Origin: Leishmania donovani | Lineage: Eukaryota; Euglenozoa; Kinetoplastea; Trypanosomatida; Trypanosomatidae | Assembly: GCF_000227135.1 (NCBI RefSeq) | Contig: NC_018247.1 | Coordinates: forward strand, 217,451-281,450 | Length of the DNA: 64,000 nt | Reading direction: 5' to 3' | Part shown: one piece after another, positions 1 through 9,590 of the stretch | How the letters are laid out: the number at the start of each line of letters is the position of its first letter | How positions within the stretch are numbered: position 1 is the first letter of the stretch | The notes under the pieces: model-generated | Databases searched by the model: none | What the model was told of the DNA's origin: nothing | What the model saw: only the letters and a program-made list of their open reading frames with translations | Made by a program: the position numbers and the translations under genes

Positions 1-347
1 TCGCTTCCTTCCTTCCTCCCGCCCGCCCGCCCGCCTTTTCCGTGTGGGTGTCGGTGCGTGGGCGTTCCGATGCTTTCCCTATTGTTGTTGCTCTGGTCTC
101 TCTCCCTCCCTTCACCTCATATACATCTCGGATGATGCGGGGACCACCTCAGTGCTGAACCACAGGCCCCAGTATTTCACCCTGCGTGTGTGGGGAAGCC
201 AAGCAGCCGGCAGCATGCCCTCCGGGTCTTTTTGCGGACTCTTGGCATCAGCGGAGAACTCTGGACTGGCGCATTACCGAAGAGAGTTGCAGCGACGATC
301 ACGCTTGAACCAGCTCGCTATGATTTGCGTCGAGGATTCAGCAAGTA
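1..347. other. non-coding left edge, no gene seen
   Basis: The first 120 bases are pyrimidine-rich with short CCTT and CCCG runs, typical of trypanosomatid intergenic DNA. From about 130 the composition becomes balanced and GC-rich and runs without a break into the degenerate retroelement. No ATG-initiated reading frame of convincing length or composition is present. Confidence 0.5.
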
Positions 348-766
348 TGCGCATCCACCACCTGTTTTCTCTGCCTTTGCCGCGTTGCAGTGATGTTGAG
401 CATGATCCACGGGTCTGGCCTGCGCTGTACGCGGTGGCATTACGGTGGGCTGAACGACACCAGACAGTGCTGGTTGGCCCAGCTCCTTGGCGAACCTGCG
501 ATGCAGGTCTGTATTCGGCAAGAGAGGCGCATTTCGCACCCCGACAGGCCTTTGGGGCAGTGGGCCTCGCGGGCATTCAACGCTCCGGTGTCGCGGGAGA
601 GAAGGGCGACGGTGGTGTCTCCGAGCACATAAAACAGGACATATGGTCAGATGTACGCCCTCACTTTCTTCTAAACGACAACGGCGCAGCAGCGGCGTCG
701 CGGCTGTGCTGCCACGTCCCTGCTGGGCGCACATACACCACCTCGGGCTGCACACCTAACAGTCAC
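348..766. repeat. direct repeat copy 1 flanking gap 1 (419 bp)
   Basis: This segment is repeated base for base at 866-1284. It ends exactly at the first N gap and its twin begins exactly after the gap. That is the pattern expected when two contig ends overlap and a scaffolder placed Ns between them instead of merging. The content is GC-rich and broken in all frames. Confidence 0.9.
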
Positions 767-865
767 NNNNNNNNNNNNNNNNNNNNNNNNNNNNNNNNNN
801 NNNNNNNNNNNNNNNNNNNNNNNNNNNNNNNNNNNNNNNNNNNNNNNNNNNNNNNNNNNNNNNNN
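767..865. other. assembly gap 1 (99 N)
   Basis: A run of 99 Ns. All four gaps in the window have this same length, so it is a fixed placeholder and not an estimate. The flanks are identical for 419 bases, so the true distance is probably negative. Confidence 0.98.
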
Positions 866-1284
866 TGCGCATCCACCACCTGTTTTCTCTGCCTTTGCCG
901 CGTTGCAGTGATGTTGAGCATGATCCACGGGTCTGGCCTGCGCTGTACGCGGTGGCATTACGGTGGGCTGAACGACACCAGACAGTGCTGGTTGGCCCAG
1001 CTCCTTGGCGAACCTGCGATGCAGGTCTGTATTCGGCAAGAGAGGCGCATTTCGCACCCCGACAGGCCTTTGGGGCAGTGGGCCTCGCGGGCATTCAACG
1101 CTCCGGTGTCGCGGGAGAGAAGGGCGACGGTGGTGTCTCCGAGCACATAAAACAGGACATATGGTCAGATGTACGCCCTCACTTTCTTCTAAACGACAAC
1201 GGCGCAGCAGCGGCGTCGCGGCTGTGCTGCCACGTCCCTGCTGGGCGCACATACACCACCTCGGGCTGCACACCTAACAGTCAC
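866..1284. repeat. direct repeat copy 2 flanking gap 1 (419 bp)
   Basis: Identical to 348-766. Reading continues from here into unique sequence at 1285, so this copy is the one joined to the downstream contig. Confidence 0.9.
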
Positions 1285-1497
1285 CTCGCGGCACGGGAGG
1301 CTCTCCATCACACACCAGGCAGCGTCGCACGCAGCCCACACGCCATCGGGGCGGGTGCCGGCTCGCGCCGCCCGGTGTCCGACACGAGATGACGACCCAG
1401 CCGGCCAGGGAGGGGACCACCCCACACGATTGGCCCAATGATGAGCACCTGACGTGTGCAAGCCATAGTCACACCACGGCACGGCACACCGCCGACG

Positions 1498-1770
1498 CCG
1501 CCACAGCGACCCCACGCATGCACAGCTGCAACGGGTCACGCGAGGATGAGGTGAACTTCATCGCGAGACTTGTGGCCGAGTCCTCCAGAAAGCTGTCCCA
1601 TCTGGCGCAGTTGCTTATAAGCCGTTCTGGACGCCAGAGCTGACGCGATGGGAAGCAGCTCTCGAGAGGGTATCCTGTGTGTCTCCCGGGCATCGTCATC
1701 TCCGATATGCTCATCAAAGAGCTCCAACAAGCCAGCCTTGAAGGGTGGACACAGTCCTGCAACGCCCTCT
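1498..1770. repeat. direct repeat copy 1 flanking gap 2 (273 bp)
   Basis: Matches 2010-2282. Unlike gap 1, the matching copy does not start right after the gap: 140 bases of different sequence (1870-2009) precede it. The bases upstream of the two copies also differ. A simple unmerged overlap does not explain this. Confidence 0.85.
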
Positions 1771-1869
1771 NNNNNNNNNNNNNNNNNNNNNNNNNNNNNN
1801 NNNNNNNNNNNNNNNNNNNNNNNNNNNNNNNNNNNNNNNNNNNNNNNNNNNNNNNNNNNNNNNNNNNNN
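1771..1869. other. assembly gap 2 (99 N)
   Basis: A 99-N placeholder inside the endonuclease part of the degenerate retroelement. Confidence 0.98.
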
Positions 1870-2009
1870 GTGCCTTGATCGCCGAATTCATCCGCAAAGA
1901 CCGCCATGCCCACCGAAGCGGCACAGAAGCGAGGACGCGTGGACCCCGGTCACCACCGCAACACGAAAGCGCCCCACAGCGGGAGGGCGAATCGCCCACA
2001 CCGTCACAC

Positions 2010-2282
2010 CCGCCACAGCGACCCCACGCATGCACAGCTGCAACGGGTCACGCGAGGATGAGGTGAACTTCATCGCGAGACTTGTGGCCGAGTCCTCCAG
2101 AAAGCTGTCCCATCTGGCGCAGTTGCTTATAAGCCGTTCTGGACGCCAGAGCTGACGCGATGGGAAGCAGCTCTCGAGAGGGTATCCTGTGTGTCTCCCG
2201 GGCATCGTCATCTCCGATATGCTCATCAAAGAGCTCCAACAAGCCAGCCTTGAAGGGTGGACACAGTCCTGCAACGCCCTCT
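2010..2282. repeat. direct repeat copy 2 flanking gap 2 (273 bp)
   Basis: Copy of 1498-1770. It carries the endonuclease C-terminal block and is in frame with the start of the reverse transcriptase region near 2554, although two stop codons intervene. Confidence 0.85.
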
Positions 2283-3170
2283 CACCCCCCAGAGACCCTC
2301 GATCATGTGCACGGATTGAGTCTGTCCATGTCCCCCTGCAACGCACACGCCAGCAATGCGACAAGGCTGCCGCCACCCGAGTGCGCGAGAGCAGGCCAGC
2401 GCATTGGTAAAGGCGCACCAACAGACGTCGAGGCGACATCCGGCAGTGCGCCCCTCCTCTGCGTCCCACCGAGACGCAGGTCCGCGCCTCTCAGACCGCT
2501 CATGGTGGGTGAGCTCGAAAATGGCACACCGTGGAGTCCACCGCGGCCCCGCGCCGGGCGTCGACGAAATTCACCGCGACAGCGTCAAGGCCCTCCCGGT
2601 GCGCGGTAGGGAGAGTGCGGCTGAACATCTAAAGCCAGAGGGTCGCTACAGGCCGCGCCGCTGCTACGTGGAAAAGAGGGCACAGTGAGCCCCTCCTGAA
2701 ACCGCACAAGCCCGACGGCGGTCCCGCGCCCGACCGCCCTGCGACGTTGACCATGAATCTATGCAAGCCGCTCGAACGAATGAGCTCGCGACGACTGCGC
2801 GACCATCTGGCAGGCAAGCCCCCGTCCCCGACCGCAGCGTCCTGACTTCCGTCCCCGCCGCTCCACCGCGGACCTCTGTACTTGCTCCTCCGCAAAGTCA
2901 TGCAGCGTGCTCGGCAGGTGCGAAAATCGGAGCGGCGCTTGCAGACCCTACGCTCGCGTCTTCGGCTGTGTAGATCACAGCACTGAGGAGAGTCAAGCTG
3001 TAGGCCCGTACCGTACTCGCTGGGTCATGGATTACTTGCATGCGGAGACCCGCAAGGGTCAGTCCTAGGCCCTCTCCTCTTCATCCTTGTGGCGGACCCG
3101 CTGGGTGTGGAGCAGTAGAGCGGGGGCTTGGCCTGCTGCGAGGGCACGCCTCTCATCCGAGGCACGGAGG

Positions 3171-3676
3171 AGCAAGCGTGGCTGCTGTTGCGGGGCCGCT
3201 CTCCCTCCTCACGGGCCGCGCAACGGCCGAAGAGGGCCTATGGCGGCGTACCTTGGCACAACTGCGGGCGCTACGATCCCGTCGCAAGCGCCTCTCATTT
3301 TCGGTTGTCTTTGCCCCTTGGACGCTGCAGTACGATGAGGAAGTTGGCAAGTTTGCGAAATCAGCAATGTCAGTGGAGCCGACGCCGACTGCATGGATCA
3401 GCGATCCGATCACCGCTTCTCAGCCGCCAGGCGGGCATCCCCCCAAAATCGCGGTGCAGGATGCGGCACGCCACAACGAGAGGTACTCGACGGCCACCGT
3501 TCCACACCAATGAGCAAGGATTCTGAGCTCACCGAGGGACAGGAGTCCACCGTCGCCCAGCTCCATACGGGTCGCATGGAGTGCGGATGCTGCGCTGGCT
3601 GCTCCTCCGCTAGCATCGTGGTACTCCCCCCCCCGCCCCCGCGTGCTTCTGCTATGAGAGCGTCCGCTCTGGCGCT
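3171..3676. repeat. direct repeat copy 1 flanking gap 3 (506 bp)
   Basis: Near-identical to 3776-4283. Differences seen: a C run of 9 here against 11 in the other copy (near 3625 and 4231), and one substitution just after it (gcgtgcttct against gcgtgattct). It carries the RT C region and the RNase H remnant. Confidence 0.88.
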
Positions 3677-3775
3677 NNNNNNNNNNNNNNNNNNNNNNNN
3701 NNNNNNNNNNNNNNNNNNNNNNNNNNNNNNNNNNNNNNNNNNNNNNNNNNNNNNNNNNNNNNNNNNNNNNNNNNN
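3677..3775. other. assembly gap 3 (99 N)
   Basis: A 99-N placeholder whose flanks are near-identical over about 506 bases. Confidence 0.98.
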
Positions 3776-4283
3776 AGCAAGCGTGGCTGCTGTTGCGGGG
3801 CCGCTCTCCCTCCTCACGGGCCGCGCAACGGCCGAAGAGGGCCTATGGCGGCGTACCTTGGCACAACTGCGGGCGCTACGATCCCGTCGCAAGCGCCTCT
3901 CATTTTCGGTTGTCTTTGCCCCTTGGACGCTGCAGTACGATGAGGAAGTTGGCAAGTTTGCGAAATCAGCAATGTCAGTGGAGCCGACGCCGACTGCATG
4001 GATCAGCGATCCGATCACCGCTTCTCAGCCGCCAGGCGGGCATCCCCCCAAAATCGCGGTGCAGGATGCGGCACGCCACAACGAGAGGTACTCGACGGCC
4101 ACCGTTCCACACCAATGAGCAAGGATTCTGAGCTCACCGAGGGACAGGAGTCCACCGTCGCCCAGCTCCATACGGGTCGCATGGAGTGCGGATGCTGCGC
4201 TGGCTGCTCCTCCGCTAGCATCGTGGTACTCCCCCCCCCCCGCCCCCGCGTGATTCTGCTATGAGAGCGTCCGCTCTGGCGCT
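3776..4283. repeat. direct repeat copy 2 flanking gap 3 (508 bp)
   Basis: Second copy of 3171-3676. It starts exactly at the end of the gap and continues into the zinc-finger part of the retroelement, so it is the copy joined to downstream sequence. Confidence 0.88.
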
Positions 4284-4830
4284 GCGCCGAAGACGCTACG
4301 CGAGATTTGCGGATCGCTCGAGGCCCAGAGCACACCTCATTTCACGCTGTGGCCTTGCGTGCAATGATGTGAGTGCACATGTGCTCCTTGCGCTGCGTGA
4401 GCCTCCTCCGTTCGGTGTCTGTGGCTGCCCCCTGCGCCCCCCTTCAGAATGGCAGGCTGTGAGCCCTTCGTGCCCAGGCACATGCCTCTCCGCGGGCCCA
4501 TTCCGCTCAGCGCACCCACTGCGGTGAAAGGTGTGCGAATTCGGGAGAAGGCGGAGTGTCCCTGCCGCCACAGGCTCACGGCAGCGTCCCATCTGCCGCG
4601 GCACATGCGGGCAAGCCGTCGAGACACGCCCCCATGGCATCGACGGAAATGGAATGTAATAACAGCGAGCCCCCCCATCCCCAGGCAGCAACGCCGTCCT
4701 GACGCAGAGCCCAGGATGCAAGAGTGCGAGCGCTGTGCGCACGAGCTGTCAAGTACGGCTGGCATGGCGTATCGCATCCGACCAAAGCATCCCGAGGCTG
4801 GCAGAGCGCGACTGATGGACGAGAAAGGTG
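4261..4830 (+). pseudogene. C-terminal zinc-finger remnant of the degenerate retroelement
   Basis: Three finger-like blocks lie downstream of the RT and RNase H remnants. Near 4300-4350 ARFADRSRPRAHLISRCG resembles the second half of a C2H2 finger, with Arg where the Cys pair is expected. Near 4552-4606 ECPCRHRLTAASHLPRHM has a Cys pair, the middle hydrophobics and an H-x3-H pattern. Near 4718-4795 CERCAHELSSTAG followed by RIRPKHPE looks like a finger whose first His is replaced. C-terminal Cys/His motifs are known in L1Tc/ingi elements; three in series is my reading. The second and third blocks share a frame (open 4449-5027), the first does not. Decay is evident but lighter than in the RT part. 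Confidence 0.55.
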
Positions 4831-5406
4831 CGAAGAGACTCGATACCGACCAGCCCCACAGTGCATGCGCGCGAAGCATGCGGCATCCTCTCCATGTGAC
4901 CGGGTGGGCTGATGAGGCGCAGACGCCGGAGGCATCACGCCAGCACCGCGAGTTGCACCAGCGAGTCCTCTCCAGGCTCACGTGTGTGGCGAGTCCCCAC
5001 ACCCTATCATGCAATGCCGCGGCTTGAAGCGACTTAGGAAGAGGCACGGCGTGCCGGCCGGGTGCAGGGCCTCAGCGAGGGCCCTGGCCTGAGGCTGGCC
5101 AACCTCCTCCCGGAGCTCATCTGGCATGCGCCTAGACCCATCCCCTACTACCCGCACGGCAGACGCCACCGCCACCGCCCTCGAGCAGGACCCTGGACGC
5201 GGCCCGCACAGGTCAAGGCATGCAGTTCACGCAAGGCCGCCTGGCGCCGGTCGCGCAGCACGTACCTGACGAAGGGCTGAGGGAGGAGAGGGCGAGCCCG
5301 TACGACGCACGGCCCCGATTCGACGGCAGGGCGGTTCGTTCTAGAGGGTCGGGGATGGTGCCGTGGTGCAGCAGGGCCAGGTGAGCGGTGGTTGCCTGCA
5401 TCTATC

Positions 5407-5744
5407 GGCTGACTTGTACGTGGTGGGATGGGCGCGTGGGAAGATATGTGAAAGGCAGGAACGCTGCATTGCTTCTTCGCATCTCTCTGTGCGCATGTCG
5501 GCTTACCTTTCCTTCTGCCTATCTGCATCGATCTCTTTTGTCGTCTGATGCATGTCTTGAGGCAGGCTCACCAGCGCTCAGTCCGTCGCTCGCGCAGCCC
5601 GCTGTGTCTCCGCTTGCAGACGGTGTGCACATCAGTATAACAACAAAAAGCGATCGCACGGTAGAACGCGGCGCTGATGCGCCTGTGTCTTCCGCTGCAT
5701 GGGGCTGCTTTGGTGTTTACCAGCGCTCCCTTTTTTTCTTTTTT
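5407..5744. repeat. direct repeat copy 1 flanking gap 4 (338 bp)
   Basis: Repeated at 5844-6181. It ends in a T-rich run exactly at the gap; the twin starts exactly after the gap. As at gap 1, this looks like an unmerged contig overlap, probably broken by the homopolymer. Confidence 0.9.
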
Positions 5745-5843
5745 NNNNNNNNNNNNNNNNNNNNNNNNNNNNNNNNNNNNNNNNNNNNNNNNNNNNNNNN
5801 NNNNNNNNNNNNNNNNNNNNNNNNNNNNNNNNNNNNNNNNNNN
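5745..5843. other. assembly gap 4 (99 N)
   Basis: A 99-N placeholder between two copies of the same 338-base sequence. Confidence 0.98.
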
Positions 5844-6181
5844 GGCTGACTTGTACGTGGTGGGATGGGCGCGTGGGAAGATATGTGAAAGGCAGGAACG
5901 CTGCATTGCTTCTTCGCATCTCTCTGTGCGCATGTCGGCTTACCTTTCCTTCTGCCTATCTGCATCGATCTCTTTTGTCGTCTGATGCATGTCTTGAGGC
6001 AGGCTCACCAGCGCTCAGTCCGTCGCTCGCGCAGCCCGCTGTGTCTCCGCTTGCAGACGGTGTGCACATCAGTATAACAACAAAAAGCGATCGCACGGTA
6101 GAACGCGGCGCTGATGCGCCTGTGTCTTCCGCTGCATGGGGCTGCTTTGGTGTTTACCAGCGCTCCCTTTTTTTCTTTTTT
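5844..6181. repeat. direct repeat copy 2 flanking gap 4 (338 bp)
   Basis: Copy of 5407-5744, joined to the unique sequence that leads into the gene at 6741. Confidence 0.9.
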
Positions 6182-6740
6182 TTTCGGCACTCTCTGGTAC
6201 AAGGCGGACGTACGTGGGTGGTTGGGGGCACAGGAAGGCGTGCGCACATTAGAGCGCAGGAGGAAGAGGAGGAAGGGATCAAAGGCCTGCGTCATTCTGC
6301 CGATACAGTCGTGCAGCAGAACGAGGCTGTCGTTTTTCCGGCTGCTCGCCACTTTTCCTCCCTCCTTCATCTTTCCGCCGGCTCCTTGGCCGCCACGGGC
6401 TCGCGCCCTCGTGCACTTCACACCGCCGCAGCTGCTCCGTCTGCAGGTTGCCTTGATGGGCCTCTGAGGCCAGCCGTGTTTCTTTTTGCCCCACCGTCGA
6501 TGCACCTGACGTGACTGCCCTTCGCGTCGCCTCTTAGCCCGTCATCTCTGTGCTGGTCCTCCTCCGCCCCATCACCACTGCGCAGCCCGTCCTTTGCGTC
6601 CGCGTTAGATTACATACACCCACACACGCGCACACGTTGCGGCACAATAGTACCGGGCGAGCCTCCTCTCCCACCGCTTGCCGGCAAGCGAGTGAGCCGT
6701 TCGCACTCACGACAAGCCAGCACGTGCACAAGCACCAGAC

Positions 6741-8588
6741 ATGCTTGCCACCGTTCTTCATGTGCTGCTGTTTGTTGCCGGGCTTATTGGTCTCTTGGCC
6801 ATCAAGAAGCAGCGCCTTCGGCACATACCGACCCGTCGCACGCACATCCCGCGGCGCCATGCTGAGGGCACGCTGTGGTTGCAACGCTTCGTGAATGCGG
6901 TACTGGACATGCTGCACGGCGCGTTGGCTGAGCAGCAGGCAAGAGCGGCTGCAGAAGCGGCCGCTGCAGGAGGCGGCGCAAGTGTCTCATCCCCTCCACC
7001 AGAGCCAGTGCACGGCGCGCCCGTAGAAAACGATGCTTCAAAGAAATTCGATGCGCCCGCGAGCGGTGACGGCACTGTGTGCGACGGCGATGCTGACAGC
7101 GTGAGCAGCGCCGAAGTGCTGTCCGAGCTGCCGTTCCTCAACGCCCTAAAGGCGCAGCTGGAGGAGCAGATTAGCGCGCTGCTAGAAGACAAGGGCATCG
7201 CCTCCTTCGCCGACTTTCGCGTCAAAGACTGGGGTGGCAAACCTCCTGTGATCAAGGCGCTGTACCTCTCCCACGGCGGGGGCGGGGGCAGCGGCAACAC
7301 CGCTGCGAGCGTCACGGGAGCGTCCGCGTTGTCCCCCGCCGCGCCTGCTGCACCTTTGGCTGGTGGTCTTGGGAGCATGGCCTCCTTGGACAGCATGGGT
7401 CCTGGCGGCTCTGCGGCGGTGGCACAGCAGCGCGTCGCTGGAGTGATGCCGCTAGGCAACCTGAGTGGATTAGGGAAACAGACACAGCAGCAGCAGCCAC
7501 AAAATCCTCCAATTCAATCGCCCGTGTCGGTTGGGTCGTTCTCGTACACGAATCCGATGCAGCCCCTCGCGGCCTCAACAGTGAGCGCAGAGCGGCAAAG
7601 TGACGTCAGCGGGGACGCCGTGAACGCAACTGTCCGCTCATCGACGGACCCGTCGATGCTGACTAGCCTCCGGTACCGAAGCTCAGGCGATGAATCCGGC
7701 GCCGCGGCAGGGGCAGGGACAGCTGGACGCGAGCGCAATGTAACAGGCCCCATGGCACACTCTGTTCGCCTCAGCAGCAGCAGTGGGGCGCACGGAGGAG
7801 CTGACCCGAGCTCGTCAGTAGCAGGGCCTTCCTCGGCTGTTGCCGCGGCGGGAGTGACTGCCGCACATACTTGCGGCGCGAGGCACGCCACAGACACAAC
7901 GCGCTCGCTCTCCGTCCTGGATGCTGAGGTCGAGGTGGAGTACAGCGGCAACTTCAGCGTGTCTCTCAACGCCGACCTCCCCATCGCGCGCGGGCGCTAT
8001 CTGCAGGTGTACGTGTCGCTCAGCGATGTGCGCATGCTCGCCGCGCACGTGCGGCTGCGCCTCTCCCTGGAGTACGAGCCAGCCACGGTAGAGTCACCCC
8101 AACCGCAGCCCTATCTGAGCGGCACACTGTGGCTCCTTTCCGATCCGATGTTCGACGCCGCCTTCCATTCCACTCTCACGCAGTACCGTATCCGCGACTT
8201 CTTCATGGTGCCAGTGCTCGTGAAGCTCTTTCTCCTTCGCTTTGTGCGCACGAAGCTGCGACCCTCTTCACAGGCGGTGACTGCCTCCCGGCCTCCGGGG
8301 AGCCATCGTCGTCGCGCTGGTCCCGGCGCCAGCGGTACCATCGGCACCGCCGCTGGCGGTGCTGCCTCGGGAACCGGCGGTGAGCAGAGCGCCGGCGTTT
8401 CCACAGGCATGCTGGCCGACGTCAACGAGGATGCACAGCATGGCGCGTCCGATGCGTCGGGGCTTTCATTCCGAGTGCAGCTCCCCGCTGACGTGGTGGA
8501 TGGCGGGGAGCATTGGTGGTCGTCGATTGCGCGTGGCTCGATGAGTGAGCAGCCCGTGCCCTTCACCAGCGCCTACTTTGTGCGCTGA
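6741..8588 (+). CDS. membrane-anchored SMP-domain (lipid-transfer) protein, putative
   Basis: 615 residues from the ATG at 6741. Residues 4-21 form one hydrophobic helix, followed by a basic stretch, so the N terminus is probably a membrane anchor with the rest in the cytosol. The body resembles an SMP domain in two parts: residues about 43-60 and 125-175 (WLQRFVNAVL, then GGKPPVIKALYL), and about 393-510 (EVEVEYSGNFSVSL, YLQVYVSLSDVRM, FFMVPVLVKLFLL). Between them is about 215 residues of Ser/Gly/Ala/Gln-rich, probably disordered sequence. Known SMP proteins (Mmm1/Mdm12, Tex2/Nvj2, E-Syts) move lipids at ER contact sites; that role is inferred. The C-terminal 100 residues are low complexity plus a short conserved-looking end. 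Another beta-rich lipid-binding fold cannot be excluded. Confidence 0.6.
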   Translation: MLATVLHVLLFVAGLIGLLAIKKQRLRHIPTRRTHIPRRHAEGTLWLQRFVNAVLDMLHGALAEQQARAAAEAAAAGGGASVSSPPPEPVHGAPVENDASKKFDAPASGDGTVCDGDADSVSSAEVLSELPFLNALKAQLEEQISALLEDKGIASFADFRVKDWGGKPPVIKALYLSHGGGGGSGNTAASVTGASALSPAAPAAPLAGGLGSMASLDSMGPGGSAAVAQQRVAGVMPLGNLSGLGKQTQQQQPQNPPIQSPVSVGSFSYTNPMQPLAASTVSAERQSDVSGDAVNATVRSSTDPSMLTSLRYRSSGDESGAAAGAGTAGRERNVTGPMAHSVRLSSSSGAHGGADPSSSVAGPSSAVAAAGVTAAHTCGARHATDTTRSLSVLDAEVEVEYSGNFSVSLNADLPIARGRYLQVYVSLSDVRMLAAHVRLRLSLEYEPATVESPQPQPYLSGTLWLLSDPMFDAAFHSTLTQYRIRDFFMVPVLVKLFLLRFVRTKLRPSSQAVTASRPPGSHRRRAGPGASGTIGTAAGGAASGTGGEQSAGVSTGMLADVNEDAQHGASDASGLSFRVQLPADVVDGGEHWWSSIARGSMSEQPVPFTSAYFVR

Positions 8589-8982
8589 GTGCAACGGCTA
8601 CAGGTGGTCTGGCACCCACAGGCAGAGAAAGTACGAAAGCAATACTGCATGCGCAACGTCGGCTCGCAATCAGTGTACGTGTGCTTTTGCTGCCTTGCAT
8701 CGCGTCCGGAGGCGAAAGCGAAACAGGCGAAGATGGGCCGAATCGAGTGAAGCGGTAGACCGAGTCGCAAGCACGGTGAGGACGCTGTGCACGGCGTGTC
8801 GCCTCCTTACGTGTTTCGTCTCTTCCTGCGGTCCCTTCTGCGCTTTTCCAAAAGAGAGAGATGAGGGAGGGAGGGAAGGAGGGAGGACGGGCGCATTTTG
8901 TTTCTCTATCTATGTATGTGTGCTGTGGCGGCCTTCCAGCTCTAGCCATATCTGCGGCTCTCCCTCTCTCTCTCATGCTCAT

Positions 8983-8985
<3 letters not shown>

Positions 8986-9017
<32 letters not shown>
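8986..9017. repeat. (GT)16 microsatellite
   Basis: An uninterrupted GT dinucleotide run of 32 bases in the spacer after the SMP-domain gene. Confidence 0.95.
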
Positions 9018-9018
<1 letters not shown>

Positions 9019-9435
9019 GTTGCTTATCGATGACCACGCCACACCACCACCGTCATCTCTGCCCTCTTCTTCTTCCGCCATCGCATCCCTCTCTTGTTCG
9101 TGCCGTTGTTGTTCATTACCGCGCACAGACGTGCGGTTATGAAAACGTCGCCACCTCGCTCGTTGTGAAGGGCAGCCAATCAAAGAGCGCCCCACATCCA
9201 CACACGCGCACACACCATCCTACACCCACACGCACACCCCTTCGATGGCGGCGCCCCATCTGTTCCTTTGCCTTTTCCCATCTGTGTTTTTGTTGTTACT
9301 GTTGTTCTTCTCCCGTTCACTCAGCACGACGCAGATTGGCTTGTGCAGCGCGTGTGACAGAAAGACACGCCGGTAAGAAAACACGCATACGCCTGACGCG
9401 TGCAGCATGAGGTGCCGTCAGTCACTCTACCGTCG

Positions 9436-9456
9436 CACACACACACACACACACAC
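9436..9456. repeat. (CA)n microsatellite
   Basis: A 21-base CA run followed directly by a short GA run, about 135 bases before the TUTase ATG and so probably in its 5' UTR. Confidence 0.9.
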
Positions 9457-9590
9457 GAGAGAGAGAGATAGAGGGAGGGAGCCTGCGGCCAATTGCTTCG
9501 GCAGAGGCCCACTTCCAAAAGGAGTGTTTGTCTGCGTGCTCCAGTCGTGCCGGCACATCGCTGTGCGAGCCGGTCGCACGAACTTCCAAG

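Larger units (their letters stand above)
1389..3640 (+). pseudogene. degenerate ingi/L1Tc-type non-LTR retrotransposon (DIRE), endonuclease, RT and RNase H part
   Basis: No single frame is open, but family blocks appear in order. An endonuclease-tail block (FWTPELTRWEAALE) lies near 2128-2190, with an earlier copy before gap 2. RT blocks follow: APGVDEIH at about 2554, PLLKPHKPDG then RPATLT at about 2690-2750, DFRPRRSTADL at 2844, the A region VFGCVDH at 2958-2978, the B region PQGSVLGPLLFIL at about 3050-3090, and the C region VAGPLSLL at 3187-3210. An RNase H-like remnant lies at about 3340-3450, and TVAQLHTGR near 3550 matches the block after RNase H in this clade. Successive blocks fall in different frames, with stops between. 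The A-region catalytic Asp is Gly and the usual ADD of the C region is AGP, so the enzyme is dead. Clade assignment is from motif recall; no search was run. Confidence 0.82.
4831..6740. other. spacer between retroelement remnant and first gene, with gap 4
   Basis: Positions 4831-5290 remain GC-rich and may be the 3' end of the retroelement; a short inverted repeat sits near 5069-5097. From about 5390 the sequence turns pyrimidine-rich, with runs such as the T tract near 6167-6184. No credible coding sequence is seen. A candidate trans-splice acceptor is the AG near 6584, after a C/T-rich stretch and about 155 bases before the ATG at 6741. Confidence 0.5.
8589..9590. other. intergenic region with microsatellites
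   Basis: A purine-rich patch near 8860-8890, a long GT run at 8986-9017, a CA-rich stretch near 9198-9240, and a CA then GA run at 9436-9468. No coding sequence seen. The AG at 9323-9324, after a pyrimidine-rich tract, is a reasonable spliced-leader acceptor for the gene at 9591. Confidence 0.6.

Noticed and set aside
44..1150. Long open frame across gap 1
   Set aside because: It is open only because Ns translate as X and because the flanks are duplicated; no domain and no ATG-initiated coherent product.
1389..4830. SLACS/CZAR-type site-specific retrotransposon
   Set aside because: The blocks after RNase H and the endonuclease tail fit ingi/L1Tc better, and no spliced-leader gene target is next to it. 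The Cys/His fingers keep this alternative open at low probability.
5388..6514. Open frames across gap 4
   Set aside because: They exist through the N gap and pyrimidine-rich spacer, with duplicated peptide on each side.
1..6700. Telomere or subtelomere at the left edge
   Set aside because: No TTAGGG-type repeats or known subtelomeric repeat units are visible.
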